Assembly (NCBI RefSeq): GCF_013359685.1
Contig: NZ_JABFMV010000004.1
Location: 62,001 to 126,000 of the forward strand
Origin: Leifsonia sp. C5G2
GTDB taxonomy: Bacteria; Actinomycetota; Actinomycetes; Actinomycetales; Microbacteriaceae
Length of the DNA: 64,000 bases
Reading direction: 5' to 3'
The notes under the pieces are model-generated. The model ran no database searches. It was not told the origin of the DNA and saw nothing but the letters and a program-made list of their open reading frames with translations. Numbering within the stretch: position 1 is the stretch's first letter; every line of letters starts with the position of its first letter. The position numbers and the translations under genes were made by a program. This document shows positions 49,593 through 60,429 of this stretch, piece by piece.

Positions 49593-49607
49593 CGGCGTGT
49601 TGCGTCA
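49593..49607. repeat. Single half of the 30113 repeat family
   Basis: CGGCGTGTTGCGTCA is identical to 30145-30159, but the matching left arm is absent. Confidence 0.5.
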
Positions 49608-49678
49608 CCCCCCGGAGGGCGGTGTCCGTCGACACGCGGACACGGCCTGACGAGAGTCCGTGACGGCGCGGCGGATTC

Positions 49679-49692
49679 TTCGAGAACTCGAA
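49679..49692. promoter_or_regulatory. Palindromic operator candidate TTCGAGAACTCGAA
   Basis: This perfect 6-2-6 palindrome lies just downstream of a TTGACC box on the minus strand. It shares the GAGTTCTC core with the site at 27739-27752. Confidence 0.5.
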
Positions 49693-49854
49693 ACTTCCCG
49701 GTCAAGCCTCAAATCCGCTGCTTTCGGAGCGTCGATCCGGCGGCGACGCCGACGCGCCCGGGATACGTGAAATCTGTACCCCGGAGGTGGGTCATGGGAG
49801 GTCGCTGCGAATGTTACGAACTTTTACAGCTACGACACATCTTGTTCACACAAC

Positions 49855-49887
49855 GAGCCCGTCGGCACTGGTCGCGCCGACGGGCTC
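49855..49887 (-). terminator. Terminator hairpin of the DUF7144 gene
   Basis: GAGCCCGTCGGC (49855-49866) pairs perfectly with 49876-49887 around a 9-base loop. Confidence 0.75.
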
Positions 49888-49933
49888 CGTCGTTCCCCCC
49901 TGGTTCCCCCGCCGCCCCGAAGGGCGGACGATC

Positions 49934-50335
49934 TCAGTCCCTCCGCAGCTCCCGGCCGTGCACGGTCACCGCATAGATGATGAGGATGTCGAGTGTCACC
50001 ATGGCGATCGACCACCACGGCTGCGACGGGAAGGCGATCAGCTGCCCGAGCGCGTGGAGGCCGGCCACGATGACCGCGAAGATCCTGGCCCACATCCGGC
50101 CGCTGGCGAGCGAGATGCCCGCGAGGAGCAGCAGGACGCCCAGGATGATCGACCACCACCCCCACGCCGTCAGGCTGAACGTCTGCACACCGGACGAGGA
50201 GACGAAGTAGCCGGTGTCCGGGCCGAGGAGGGCCATGAATCCGTAGAAGATGTCGAGGATGGCCGCGATGATCAGCAGCACCGCTGCGAACAGCACCCAT
50301 CCCGTCCAACCGCTCTGTACACGTGCTTCTGACAT
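49934..50335 (-). CDS. DUF7144 family membrane protein
   Basis: This 133-residue protein has four membrane helices (about 10-30, 48-66, 73-95 and 100-120). The WGWWSIILGVLLLLAGISLASGRMWARIFAVIVAGLHALGQLIAFPSQPWWSI block is typical of DUF7144. ATG 50335 (MSEARVQ) is chosen; the in-frame extension to 50434 overlaps the neighbouring promoter. GAAGGGTGG lies upstream of it. Function unknown; many relatives occur in stress-related loci. Confidence 0.8.
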   Translation of the reverse strand: MSEARVQSGWTGWVLFAAVLLIIAAILDIFYGFMALLGPDTGYFVSSSGVQTFSLTAWGWWSIILGVLLLLAGISLASGRMWARIFAVIVAGLHALGQLIAFPSQPWWSIAMVTLDILIIYAVTVHGRELRRD

Positions 50336-50412
50336 CGCATCCACCCTTCGTGATGGACCGCTTGGCGCGGTCAGCGCCAGGATGCCGCGTCGCACCCGCT
50401 CTGCACTAGACA

Positions 50413-50448
50413 GGGAATTCCCGCCAGGATCCATGTGTTCTCATGGAT
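50413..50448. promoter_or_regulatory. Two palindromes upstream of the nitroreductase
   Basis: GGGAATTCCC (50413-50422) and ATCCATGTGTTCTCATGGAT (50429-50448, 7-base arms and a 6-base spacer) lie 55-90 bases before ATG 50503. The second has a typical operator layout. Confidence 0.45.
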
Positions 50449-50502
50449 ATAGCCAGGCAATGGAGCCGGTCGTTTCCTGAGAATGATCCCCGGAGGAGTC
50501 CC

Positions 50503-51090
50503 ATGTCCATCGCCGAAACCGCATCGCGCACAGCCGACGTGTCCGCGCCGCTGCTCCCCGCCCTCGTCGAGCGCTGGAGCCCGCGCTCGTTCGACCCGAC
50601 CGTCGGGATCGACGACATCGCGCTCCGCTCCGCGCTGGAGGCGGCTCGCTGGAGCCCGTCGGCGAACAACTCCCAGCCGTGGCGCTTCATCGTCGCCCGC
50701 CGCGGCACGGAGGCCTTCGCGACCGTCGTCGAGAACCTGGCCGGCTTCAACAAGGCCTGGGCGTCCTCCGCCGCGGTGCTCGTCGTCGCCGCCGCCGAGG
50801 TGGTCGACGAGGACGGCAACGAGCGCCGCTGGGCCGTCTACGACCTCGGCCAGGCGGTCGCGCACCTCACCATCCAGGCGCATCACGACGGCCTGCACGC
50901 CCACCAGATGGGCGGCTTCGACGCGGAGGGCCTGCGCACGGCGTTCGGCCTCGAGGAGCGCTTCGTGCCGACCTCGGTGACCGCGCTCGGCGTGCTCGGC
51001 GACCCGGAGGCCCTGCCCGAGCCGCTGCGCAGCCGCGAGAGCGCCCCGCGCACGCGCCGCCCGCTCGAGGAGATCGCGGTCGTCCACTGA
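50503..51090 (+). CDS. Nitroreductase family protein
   Basis: This 195-residue FMN-dependent oxidoreductase has ERWSPRSFDP (FMN contact Arg/Ser), ARWSPSANNSQPWRFIVARR and, near the C-terminus, GVLGDPEALPEPL. A dimer is expected because the active site lies at a dimer interface. The substrate may be quinones, nitroaromatics or a flavin; it is not predictable. GGAGGAG precedes ATG. A perfect palindrome pair upstream may respond to redox signals. Confidence 0.86.
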   Translation: MSIAETASRTADVSAPLLPALVERWSPRSFDPTVGIDDIALRSALEAARWSPSANNSQPWRFIVARRGTEAFATVVENLAGFNKAWASSAAVLVVAAAEVVDEDGNERRWAVYDLGQAVAHLTIQAHHDGLHAHQMGGFDAEGLRTAFGLEERFVPTSVTALGVLGDPEALPEPLRSRESAPRTRRPLEEIAVVH

Positions 51091-51114
51091 GCCTCGCGGC
51101 TCCACACATGACTC

Positions 51115-51152
51115 GGCGCCCGCCGGGATGCGTTCATCCCCCGGCGGGCGCC
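51115..51152. terminator. Terminator hairpin between nitroreductase and alcohol dehydrogenase
   Basis: GGCGCCCGCCGGG (51115-51127) pairs with 51140-51152 between convergent stops at 51090 and 51169. Confidence 0.75.
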
Positions 51153-51168
51153 GTCGTGTCTGCGGGTG

Positions 51169-52233
51169 CTACGGCCGGACGAGCGTCTTGATCGCGCGGC
51201 GCTCATCCATCGCGGCGTAGGCCTCTGCGATGTCGGTGAGCGGCAGCTCCAGGTCGAACACCTTGCCCGGCTCGATCGCGCCGGACCAGACGTCCTGCAG
51301 CAGGTCCTCGACGTAGTTGCGGACCGGCGCGACGCCGCCGTTCACGCCGATGTTGCTCTGGAACAGCGGGCGCACCGGGAGCTCCGGGCCGCCGTTCGGC
51401 ACGCCGACGTAGCCGACCATGCCGCCCGGGCGGGCCGAGCGGATCGCCTGGTCCATCGACTCCTTCGTGCCGACCGCCTCCAGCACGCAGTCGGCGCCGA
51501 TGCCGTCGAACAGCTCCTTCACCGCGGCCACGCCGGCGTCGCCGCGCTCGGCGACGATGTCGGTCGCGCCGAACTCGCGCGCGAGCGCCTGGCGGGACTC
51601 GTGCCGCGACATGGCGACGATGCGCGAGGCGCCGAGCCGGGCGGAGGCGAGCACAGCGCACAGCCCGACCGCGCCGTCGCCGACCACGACGACGGTGCTG
51701 CCCTGGGTGACCCCGGCGGAGACGGCGGCGTGGTGGCCGGTGCCCATCACGTCCGACAGCGTCAGCAGGCTCGGGATGAGCTCCGCGCGCGGGTACTCGG
51801 GCGTCGCGACGAGCGAGCCGTCGGCGTGCGGGACACGGACGTACTCGCCCTGGCCGCCGTCGGCGAACCCGCCGATGCGGTCCTCCGCACCCCACCATCC
51901 GCCGTGCAGGCACGACGTGCTCACGCCGTTGCGGCAGTTCACGCAGGTCATGTCGCAGTCGTAGAAGGGCGCGATCACGAAGTCGCCCGGCTTGATCGTG
52001 CGGACGTTGTCGCCGACCTGCTCGACCACGCCGACGAACTCGTGACCGATGCGGTGGGGCTCCTTGGTCGGCGTCACGCCGCGGTACGGCCAGAGGTCGC
52101 TGCCGCAGACGCAGGCGGCGACCACGCGGACGACGGCGTCGAGGCCGTCGGCTCCCTGGCCGGTGTACAGGGTGGGGGTGGGGACCTCTTCGAGGCGCAC
52201 ATCGCGCTCCCCGTGGATGACAGTCGCAAGCAT
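51169..52233 (-). CDS. Zinc-dependent alcohol dehydrogenase
   Basis: This 354-residue MDR dehydrogenase has the catalytic zinc ligands Cys in CVCGSDLWPYRG and Glu/His in GHEFVG, and a structural-zinc Cys cluster DCDMTCVNCRNGVSTSC. The nucleotide loop is VVVGDGAVGLCAVLASARLGA. The cluster fits zinc-binding alcohol dehydrogenases of the formaldehyde- or threonine-dehydrogenase type; I cannot choose the substrate. A terminator lies on each side. Confidence 0.88.
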   Translation of the reverse strand: MLATVIHGERDVRLEEVPTPTLYTGQGADGLDAVVRVVAACVCGSDLWPYRGVTPTKEPHRIGHEFVGVVEQVGDNVRTIKPGDFVIAPFYDCDMTCVNCRNGVSTSCLHGGWWGAEDRIGGFADGGQGEYVRVPHADGSLVATPEYPRAELIPSLLTLSDVMGTGHHAAVSAGVTQGSTVVVVGDGAVGLCAVLASARLGASRIVAMSRHESRQALAREFGATDIVAERGDAGVAAVKELFDGIGADCVLEAVGTKESMDQAIRSARPGGMVGYVGVPNGGPELPVRPLFQSNIGVNGGVAPVRNYVEDLLQDVWSGAIEPGKVFDLELPLTDIAEAYAAMDERRAIKTLVRP

Positions 52234-52252
52234 GCTCCGAGCCTACGCGCAC

Positions 52253-52286
52253 GGAGGGCGCCGTCCCATCCAGGACGGCGCCCTCC
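52253..52286 (-). terminator. Terminator hairpin of clpB
   Basis: GGAGGGCGCCGTCC (52253-52266) pairs with 52273-52286 around a 6-base loop, 12 bases beyond the clpB stop. Confidence 0.8.
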
Positions 52287-52298
52287 GATCGGGTGCGG

Positions 52299-54452
<2,154 letters not shown>

Positions 54453-54483
54453 CTGGTCCCCTTCCCATGGTGTTCTGGGCAAA

Positions 54484-54504
54484 CTTGAGTCTACTAAGCT
54501 CAAC
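54484..54504. promoter_or_regulatory. HAIR (HspR-binding inverted repeat) operator
   Basis: CTTGAGT-N7-GCTCAAC, 32-52 bases upstream of the clpB start, matches the HspR-associated inverted repeat (CTTGAGT-N7-ACTCAAG) except for the outer two bases of the right arm. HspR represses dnaK and clpB operons in actinobacteria, so heat-shock control is probable. Confidence 0.75.
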
Positions 54505-54587
54505 TTTGTTCGGCCAGGGCGAATTCCCGAAATCCTCGATGGATTCCCGGACGCCCGGATGTCGAAGTGCGCACACCGCCGCGGCGG

Positions 54588-54593
54588 TACCCT
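54588..54593 (+). promoter_or_regulatory. Leaderless-type -10 (TACCCT)
   Basis: The hexamer lies 6 bases before ATG 54600. Confidence 0.45.
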
Positions 54594-54599
54594 GTCGTC

Positions 54600-54965
54600 A
54601 TGATCGACCCCGCAGACGTGCGCGTCGTGCTGATGGACGGCGCGACGGCGGCCACCCTGTCTCAGGTGCTGCCGCTGCTCCTGCTCACCCTTATGGTCGA
54701 GCTGCGGCGCGTCGAGCTGCACCGCCGGGGGCGGAACGTGAGGACCACGCGACTGCTGCTCGGACTGTTCTTCATCGCGTTCGGCGTGGTCGAGACCGTG
54801 TTCGTGCTGTCGATCGACGGCGAGTTCATCCCGTTCACGTGGAGCGACCTGATCGCAGCGCTCAGCATCTTCGTCCTGATCGCGCTGCTGTTCCTCCTCT
54901 CGCTCCTCGACTCGCCGGAGCACAGGAAGCAGCACGAGCGCCCGCGAGACGCCGACAGCTCCTGA
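54600..54965 (+). CDS. Small membrane protein, hypothetical
   Basis: This 121-residue protein has three membrane helices (about 16-33, 49-72 and 81-105) and a charged cytosolic tail ending ...RDADSS. It is divergent from clpB, separated by the HAIR site, so it might share heat-shock control; the sequence does not resemble a known stress protein. The last three codons lie within the palindromic repeat (54957-55011), which supplies the stop codon. Confidence 0.65.
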   Translation: MIDPADVRVVLMDGATAATLSQVLPLLLLTLMVELRRVELHRRGRNVRTTRLLLGLFFIAFGVVETVFVLSIDGEFIPFTWSDLIAALSIFVLIALLFLLSLLDSPEHRKQHERPRDADSS

Positions 54966-55011
54966 GTTCTTCGCCTCGACACGCGGTAGAGGGTCGAAGA
55001 ACTCAGGAGCT
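54957..55011. terminator. Palindromic intergenic repeat, copy A
   Basis: AGCTCCTGAGTTCTTCG (54957-54973) and its perfect complement (54995-55011) lie between convergent genes. The TGA in the left arm (54963-54965) is the stop codon of the preceding gene. Same family as 58923 and 62839. Confidence 0.75.
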
Positions 55012-55041
55012 GAGGGTTGGGGACGAGCTAGGTGCCCCCGG

Positions 55042-56568
55042 TCAGCGCGCCGCGGGGTCGCGGTCGTCGATGTTCGGCGGTGCGGCCACGTCCAGCTCCT
55101 CGGGCAGCTCCAGCGGACGGCGGGTGTAGTACTCGCGCGCCTTCCGGTAGAAGAGGAGGATCGGCACCACGCCGAGCACGATCAGGCCGAGGCCCAGCAC
55201 GTTGACGACGATCGCGTCGTCCTGGAAGTTCTGCACGATCCCGAGCACGAAGATCACGCCCATGAAGATCGCGCCGACCGCCGGCCACAGGCCGATCAGG
55301 AGGAAGTTCTTCGCCGATTTCAGCAGCACCCTGCGGTAGGCGACCACCACGGCCACGCCCGCGAGCGTGTAGTAGAACGCGATCTGGATGCCGATGGATG
55401 CGATGGCGTTCGTCATGATGTCGCCGACGGTCTTGCCGATCAGGTTGGCGCCGAGGAACAGCACGATCGACACCCCGACGACGATGAGCGTCGCGAACGC
55501 CGGAGTCCGCCAGCGGCGGTGGATGGTGCCGAACACCTTCGGGATGGTGTGGTCGCGTCCCATCGAGAACAGCGTCCGGGTGACCTGGATCAGGGTGGTC
55601 TCGAGCGTGGCGACGGTCGACAGCGCGACCGCGATGACGAGGATCTTCCCGCCGATCCCCGGCCAGACCGCGTCGCCGAGCACGGACAGCACGTTGGCGC
55701 TGTTGTTCTCGATGGTCTTCGCCGGGAGGATCACCATCGTCGCGATGGTGAAGATCTCGAAGAGCAGGAAGACGATGATGACGCCGATGATGCCCGCGGA
55801 GCCGGCGTTCTTGTGCCCGTCCTTGGTCTCCTCGTTGAGGTTGGCCGCGACGTCCCAGCCCCAGAAGTAGAAGGCCGCGATCAGCGCGGCCGAGACGAAC
55901 ACGCCCTGCCCGGTGAGGTGCTGAAAGCCGAGCCAGTCCCACGAGAACGAGGGGCCCGCGTGCGCGGAGGTGGACGCACGCACGATCATCAGCACCGCGA
56001 AGAGGATGAGGATGCCGACCTCGATGACCGACATGATCCACTGCGCGCGGGCGGTCACGTGCACGCCGAACAGCACGCACGCGGCCATCACCAGGAACCA
56101 CAGTGCGCCGACGCCGGTGATGAGCGGGACGTTGCCCGCCTGGTCCGGGGCGAACAGCGTGACCGTCATCGCGCCGGCGGGGAGCGCTCCGGCGACCATG
56201 AAGATCGTCGCGGAGATGACGAGCGCCCAGCCGGAGAGGAACCCGAGGATCGGATGCAGCGCCCGCGCGACCCACGAGTAGGCGGCGCCCGCGTTGACGT
56301 CGAGGCGGCCGAGGTAGAGGAACGCCCAGGCGATGCCGAGCATCGGGATGCCGCACCAGAGCAGGGCGGCGGGAGCGCCGAGCGCGGCGGCGCCGACCAG
56401 CGTCGCGGTGGTCGCGGCGATCGAATAGGCGGGCGCGCTGCCCGCCACGGCCATGACGATCGAGCCGGCGGCGCTCACACCGTCGGCCTTGAGCGCGTGC
56501 TGCTGCTCTCCCGGGGTCTGCAGCGGGGCGCCCTGAGGGGCGTCCGGCCGGGAACTGGTCTGCGTCAT
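55042..56568 (-). CDS. APC superfamily permease
   Basis: This 508-residue permease has about 12 membrane segments. The unwound helix 1 motif is [15 protein letters not shown], typical of the amino acid/choline or GABA-permease-like APC group, and [21 protein letters not shown] is its helix 6-7 signature. ATG 56568 follows GGGAGAG. It is a single-gene unit. Substrate unknown. Confidence 0.85.
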   Translation of the reverse strand: MTQTSSRPDAPQGAPLQTPGEQQHALKADGVSAAGSIVMAVAGSAPAYSIAATTATLVGAAALGAPAALLWCGIPMLGIAWAFLYLGRLDVNAGAAYSWVARALHPILGFLSGWALVISATIFMVAGALPAGAMTVTLFAPDQAGNVPLITGVGALWFLVMAACVLFGVHVTARAQWIMSVIEVGILILFAVLMIVRASTSAHAGPSFSWDWLGFQHLTGQGVFVSAALIAAFYFWGWDVAANLNEETKDGHKNAGSAGIIGVIIVFLLFEIFTIATMVILPAKTIENNSANVLSVLGDAVWPGIGGKILVIAVALSTVATLETTLIQVTRTLFSMGRDHTIPKVFGTIHRRWRTPAFATLIVVGVSIVLFLGANLIGKTVGDIMTNAIASIGIQIAFYYTLAGVAVVVAYRRVLLKSAKNFLLIGLWPAVGAIFMGVIFVLGIVQNFQDDAIVVNVLGLGLIVLGVVPILLFYRKAREYYTRRPLELPEELDVAAPPNIDDRDPAAR

Positions 56569-56744
56569 TGCTCTCCCTGGCTTCGGGGTCGCCGACGCCG
56601 GCGCGATCTTCGCGACAGCGGTGTGCGACAGGGGGACGTTAGCAACATCCGGCGACCAAGACAAGTGGATTTCGACTGATTCCGTTGCCGTTTCGCTGAT
56701 CGAACCCTGAAAACGTTGTGAGATTGCACGTCGGCGGCGGATTC

Positions 56745-56758
56745 GGTGTGCCCACACC
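56745..56758. promoter_or_regulatory. Palindrome GGTGTGCCCACACC
   Basis: Perfect 6-2-6 repeat located 43 bases upstream of the GDPD start; possible operator for GDPD or the APC permease. Confidence 0.35.
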
Positions 56759-56789
56759 AAGGGACTTGATCCAGCGCGGGCGGGATGCC

Positions 56790-56795
56790 TAGGGT
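56790..56795 (+). promoter_or_regulatory. Leaderless-type -10 (TAGGGT)
   Basis: The hexamer lies 5 bases before ATG 56801. Confidence 0.45.
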
Positions 56796-56800
56796 TGCCC

Positions 56801-57757
56801 ATGCCCGAGGACCAGCAGCCTTCCCCGCCGGACGAGCGGCGGCCGACCCGGCGCACGCTGGTCGCGTTCGTCGTCGGCGCCGGCGTCGTCGCCGGGGCGG
56901 GCGCGCTCGCGACGCAGCTGCTGGGCGGCGGACCGCAGAAGGCACCGGCGAGCGGGACACCCACGCCGCGCGGCACCGCGACGGCGACGGCCGGTGAGCG
57001 CACCGACGGCCTCCTGGTCGAGCGCCTGGTGCAGCGTCCCGGTTTCACGGTCGCCCACCGCGGCGGTTCGCTCGACTGGCCCGAGATGTCGATGGAGGGG
57101 TACCGGCAGTCGGTACAGCTCGGCGCGAACGCGCTGGAGATCTCGCTGGCACGCACGTCGGACGGCGTCTGGTTCGGGCTCCACGACGCCACCCTCGACC
57201 GCACCTCCGGAACCTCCGGGTTCGTCGCCGCGCAGCACACCTGGGCGGAGGTGCAGGCGCACAGGATCACGGCGGCCGAGACGAACGATCCGCAGCAGCC
57301 GCCGCAGCCGTACCTGCGCTTCGAAGACCTCGTCTCCGCCTACGGCCGCACGCACACGATCTTCGTCGACCCGAAGGTGGTGCCCACGGATCACCTCGGC
57401 GAACTGTTCGCGCTGATGTCGGCGCTGCCCGACCCGACCGGCACGTTCGTGGCGAAGGGCTACTGCACCGCGCAGGCCTGGCCGGTGGATGCGGCGGCCC
57501 GCGGCTACCGCACCTGGGGCTACTACTACGGGTCGGAGCTGGCGGCGGATCCCGGCATGCTCGCGGCGACGCAGGCCCGCTGGTCCTGGCTCGGCCTCGA
57601 CTACGAGGCGACCGCCGACGCCTGGCGGACGCTCAACGCGACCGGCAAGCCGGTGCTCGCGCACATCGTCCCGTCACGGGCGGAGGCGGACCGGGCGCTG
57701 TCGCTCGGGGCGGCGGGTCTCGTCGTCTCCGGGGTGCGCGAAGTGCTCGCGCGCTGA
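56801..57757 (+). CDS. Glycerophosphodiester phosphodiesterase family protein
   Basis: This 318-residue TIM-barrel phosphodiesterase has the active-site pair His86-Arg87 in AHRGG, with Glu in NALEISL and HDATLDRTSGTSG following in the correct order. The N-terminus has RRPTRRTLVAFVVGAGVVAGAGAL, an Arg-Arg-containing hydrophobic segment suggesting a Tat-type signal anchor, then a Pro/Thr linker. It therefore acts outside the membrane on glycerophosphodiesters or polymers such as teichoic acids. Confidence 0.86.
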   Translation: MPEDQQPSPPDERRPTRRTLVAFVVGAGVVAGAGALATQLLGGGPQKAPASGTPTPRGTATATAGERTDGLLVERLVQRPGFTVAHRGGSLDWPEMSMEGYRQSVQLGANALEISLARTSDGVWFGLHDATLDRTSGTSGFVAAQHTWAEVQAHRITAAETNDPQQPPQPYLRFEDLVSAYGRTHTIFVDPKVVPTDHLGELFALMSALPDPTGTFVAKGYCTAQAWPVDAAARGYRTWGYYYGSELAADPGMLAATQARWSWLGLDYEATADAWRTLNATGKPVLAHIVPSRAEADRALSLGAAGLVVSGVREVLAR

Positions 57758-57771
57758 CGATCCATCGATCC

Positions 57772-58917
57772 TCAGGACGGTCTGCGCGACGCCGTGATCG
57801 TGAACTTCGGGTTGCGCGCGATCTGGCGGGTCGGTCCGACGGCGCGCTCGAGGGCCGGGCGGTAGCCGAGGTGCGAGTTCCAGACCGTCCACAACTCGCC
57901 GCCCGGGGCGAGCACCCGGCCGGCGTCCGAGAACAGCCGGTGGGCGATGCCGGTGTGCACCGCGCCGCCGATGTGGAACGGCGGGTTGAGAACGATCACG
58001 TCGGCCGACGCGTCCGGCTGCGATGCCAGGCCGTCGTCGCGCACCACGGCGACCCGGTCGGCGACGCCGTTCGCGGCCGCGGTCGCGCGGGCGGAGGCGA
58101 CGGCGGCCGCGGACTGGTCCGTCGCGACGACGCGGAGTCCAGGCCGGGAGACGGCGAGCGCTGAAGCGAGGACACCGGTGCCGCAGCCGAGGTCGATCGC
58201 CGTGCGCGCCTCCGGAACCGCTTGGTAGAGCACGGTCAGGAGGAACCGGGTCCCGATGTCGACGGAGGTCCCGGCGAACGCCGCGCCGTGCGCGCACACC
58301 CACAGCCCGGTCTCGGGGTCGAGTGCGCGCTCCGGCCAGCGATCGAGCACGGTGGCCGCGGCGGGATGCGGCTCGCGCACGGTCAGCACCCGAGCCTTCT
58401 GCCGGGCCAGCGACGCCGACACGTCGCCGAACACCTCCGCGAGCACGGCGTTCATCGCGGTGGTCATGTGCTTGAGCATGCCGCCGGCGTAGACCGTCAC
58501 GTCGGCGCGGGCGTGCTCGGCGATCAGGGTCGCGATCTCGGCGAGGGCGTCCAGGCTCCGGGGCAGGCGCAGCAGCACGGTGCGGGCGCCGCGGACGAGG
58601 GAATCGTCCAGCGGCCGGTGCTCGAACGATCCGGCGAGCCCGAACGCGTCGGCGTTGGCGTCGAGCGCGCGCTCGCCGGTCAGCGCATCCTGGTGCACCC
58701 GGATGCCGCGGGCACCGCGCGCCGCGGCCGCGAGGGTGAGTGCGCCGTAGCCGTCGCCGATGACGACGAGACCGGGCTCGCTCACCGCGTCGCCCGCCAG
58801 GTCGGCGATCAGGCGGTCGGCGGCGTCCGACGCGAACAGGTTCGGCGCCTCGACCTCCGGCCACCGCCGCAACCGCTCGTACTCGAACTCCACCTCCCCA
58901 TCCAACCAGCAACCCAC
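57772..58917 (-). CDS. RlmG/RsmC-like class I rRNA methyltransferase
   Basis: This 381-residue SAM-dependent methyltransferase has a degenerate N-terminal methyltransferase-like domain (about 1-170, VVIGDGYGALTLAAAARG) and an active C-terminal one, with AIDLGCGTGVLASALAV (SAM loop) and VLNPPFHIGG (NPPF catalytic motif). This double build is that of RlmG/RsmC, which methylate a guanine N2 in rRNA. GTG 58917 is chosen because AGGAG lies 8 bases upstream; notably the AGGAG belongs to the repeat copy at 58923. Confidence 0.8.
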   Translation of the reverse strand: MGCWLDGEVEFEYERLRRWPEVEAPNLFASDAADRLIADLAGDAVSEPGLVVIGDGYGALTLAAAARGARGIRVHQDALTGERALDANADAFGLAGSFEHRPLDDSLVRGARTVLLRLPRSLDALAEIATLIAEHARADVTVYAGGMLKHMTTAMNAVLAEVFGDVSASLARQKARVLTVREPHPAAATVLDRWPERALDPETGLWVCAHGAAFAGTSVDIGTRFLLTVLYQAVPEARTAIDLGCGTGVLASALAVSRPGLRVVATDQSAAAVASARATAAANGVADRVAVVRDDGLASQPDASADVIVLNPPFHIGGAVHTGIAHRLFSDAGRVLAPGGELWTVWNSHLGYRPALERAVGPTRQIARNPKFTITASRRPS

Positions 58918-58922
58918 GCCAT

Positions 58923-58979
58923 CAGCTCCTGAGTTTCTCCACCTGTCCACGGCGCGTCGGTCGAAGAACTCAGGAGCTG
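58923..58979. repeat. Palindromic intergenic repeat, copy B (imperfect)
   Basis: CAGCTCCTGAGTT (58923-58935) pairs with 58967-58979; the inner arms (TCTCC versus TCGAAG) have diverged. It lies between two tandem minus-strand genes, after the permease start-side terminator position, and supplies the AGGAG ribosome-binding site of the methyltransferase gene. Confidence 0.65.
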
Positions 58980-58996
58980 TTGGCTGCGGTGGCGGA

Positions 58997-60382
58997 TCAG
59001 GCGGGCTGGTCGGCGAGCTCCTCCTTCTCGGAGAAGTCCATGGTCGGGGGGCGGCGGCGGAAGCCGCGGGTGAGGGCGGCGAGGTAGATCACGCCGACCA
59101 GCATCCACGAGAGGCCGACGATGAACGTCGTGACGGTCAGCGACGTCCACAGCCACACCGTCAGCACGAAACCGATCGCCGGGAGCACGCCGTAGCGCAC
59201 CCACTCGCCCGCCGAGGGCGCGGTGCGGCCGCCCTTCGGGAACAGGTGGTGCTTGATCACCGACAGGTTGACCATCGAGAACGCCGCGAGCGCGCCGAAC
59301 GAGATCATCGTCGCCGCCTGGTCGAGCGTCAGCACGAGCGCCAGCAGCGACACGACCGAAACGGCGAGCGCGGCGACCCACGGCGTGCGGAAGCGCGGGT
59401 GCAGCCGGCCGAAGACCCGCGGCAGCACTCCATCCCGGCCCATCGAGTAGATGATGCGCGAGACGCTGACCTGGGTCGTCATCCCGGAGCCGAATGCGCC
59501 GACCACGTAGACCGCGACGAAGAAGGAGGTGAGGAACGCGCCGCCGACCTTCGCCATCAGGTCGACACCGGCCGAGTCGACGTTCGCGAAATCGCGCCAG
59601 TCCGGGTAGACCAGGGCTCCCAGCCACGACACGACGATGAAGATCGCACCCCCGATGAGCGTGGTGAGCACGATGGCGCGCGGGATGTCGCGCTTCGGGT
59701 TCTTCGCCTCCTCCGACAGCGTCGACACCGCGTCGAAGCCGAGGAACGACAGGGCGAGCACCGCAGCGCCGGCGAAGATCGGCCCGAGGCCGCCCTTGCC
59801 GGGCAGGAACGGCTCGATCAGGCTCGGCGTCGCCGAGGACGGGTTCGTGGCGAGCTCCTTGATCGCGAGCACGGCGAAGACGACCACGAGCAGCACCGAC
59901 AGGGCGACGATGGCGACGTTCAGGCGGTTCACCAGGGTGATGCCCAGCACGTTGAACAGCAGCGTGAGGAGCAGCGCGGCGAGCGCGAACACCCACTGCG
60001 GCACCTCCGGGAACTGCGTGTTCAGGTACAGCCCGATCAGGAGGAAGTTGATCATCGGCAGGAACAGGTAGTCGAGCATCAGCGTCCACCCGGTGAGGAA
60101 GCCGACGTGACCGCCGAAGGTCTGCTGCGTGTACGTGTACGCCGAGCCCGAGACCGGGAACGCGCGCGCCATGGCGCCGTAGCTCAGCGCCGTGAACAGC
60201 ATCGCGACGAGCGCGACGACGTAGGCGGAGGGGAGGTGGTTGTCCGTGGTCTCGGTGACGATCCCGTAGGTCGTGAAGACGGTCACCGGCGCGAGGTAGG
60301 TGAGCCCGAACAGCACGAGCGCGGTGGGGCCGAGCGCGCGCTTCAGGCGGGGCTGCTGCGTCGGCAGGTCGGTCGTGGTCAT
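58997..60382 (-). CDS. APC superfamily permease co-transcribed with the amidohydrolase
   Basis: This 461-residue permease has about 12 membrane segments, with LFGLTYLAPVTVFTTYGIVTE as helix 1 and ALSFLGFDAVSTLSEEAKNPKRDIPRAIV as helix 6-7. It follows the amidohydrolase gene by 47 bases on the same strand, and probably imports that enzyme's substrate or exports its product. ATG 60382 follows AGAGAGG. The last gene of the unit. Confidence 0.84.
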   Translation of the reverse strand: MTTTDLPTQQPRLKRALGPTALVLFGLTYLAPVTVFTTYGIVTETTDNHLPSAYVVALVAMLFTALSYGAMARAFPVSGSAYTYTQQTFGGHVGFLTGWTLMLDYLFLPMINFLLIGLYLNTQFPEVPQWVFALAALLLTLLFNVLGITLVNRLNVAIVALSVLLVVVFAVLAIKELATNPSSATPSLIEPFLPGKGGLGPIFAGAAVLALSFLGFDAVSTLSEEAKNPKRDIPRAIVLTTLIGGAIFIVVSWLGALVYPDWRDFANVDSAGVDLMAKVGGAFLTSFFVAVYVVGAFGSGMTTQVSVSRIIYSMGRDGVLPRVFGRLHPRFRTPWVAALAVSVVSLLALVLTLDQAATMISFGALAAFSMVNLSVIKHHLFPKGGRTAPSAGEWVRYGVLPAIGFVLTVWLWTSLTVTTFIVGLSWMLVGVIYLAALTRGFRRRPPTMDFSEKEELADQPA

Positions 60383-60429
60383 GTGGTGCTGCCTCTCTGT
60401 CGAGTGGTGCAGTGGGGTGGGGGTGGGTA

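Larger units (their letters stand above)
49467..49933. other. 467-bp gene-free leader and promoter region of the polysaccharide operon
   Basis: No credible gene is present. From right to left, in the direction of transcription, it holds the terminator of the DUF7144 gene (49855-49887), an AT-richer stretch (49805-49855), a TTGACC -35-like box just upstream of the palindrome at 49679-49692, a GTGTCCG/CGGACAC hairpin (49622-49643) and a half copy of the 30113 repeat (49593-49607). A long 5' leader is implied if transcription starts near 49670. Confidence 0.5.

Noticed and set aside
47740-49635. Minus-strand frame starting at 49635 across the GT2 synthase
   Set aside because: It is in another frame from the synthase, has no recognisable domain, and only its first 55 codons lie outside the gene.
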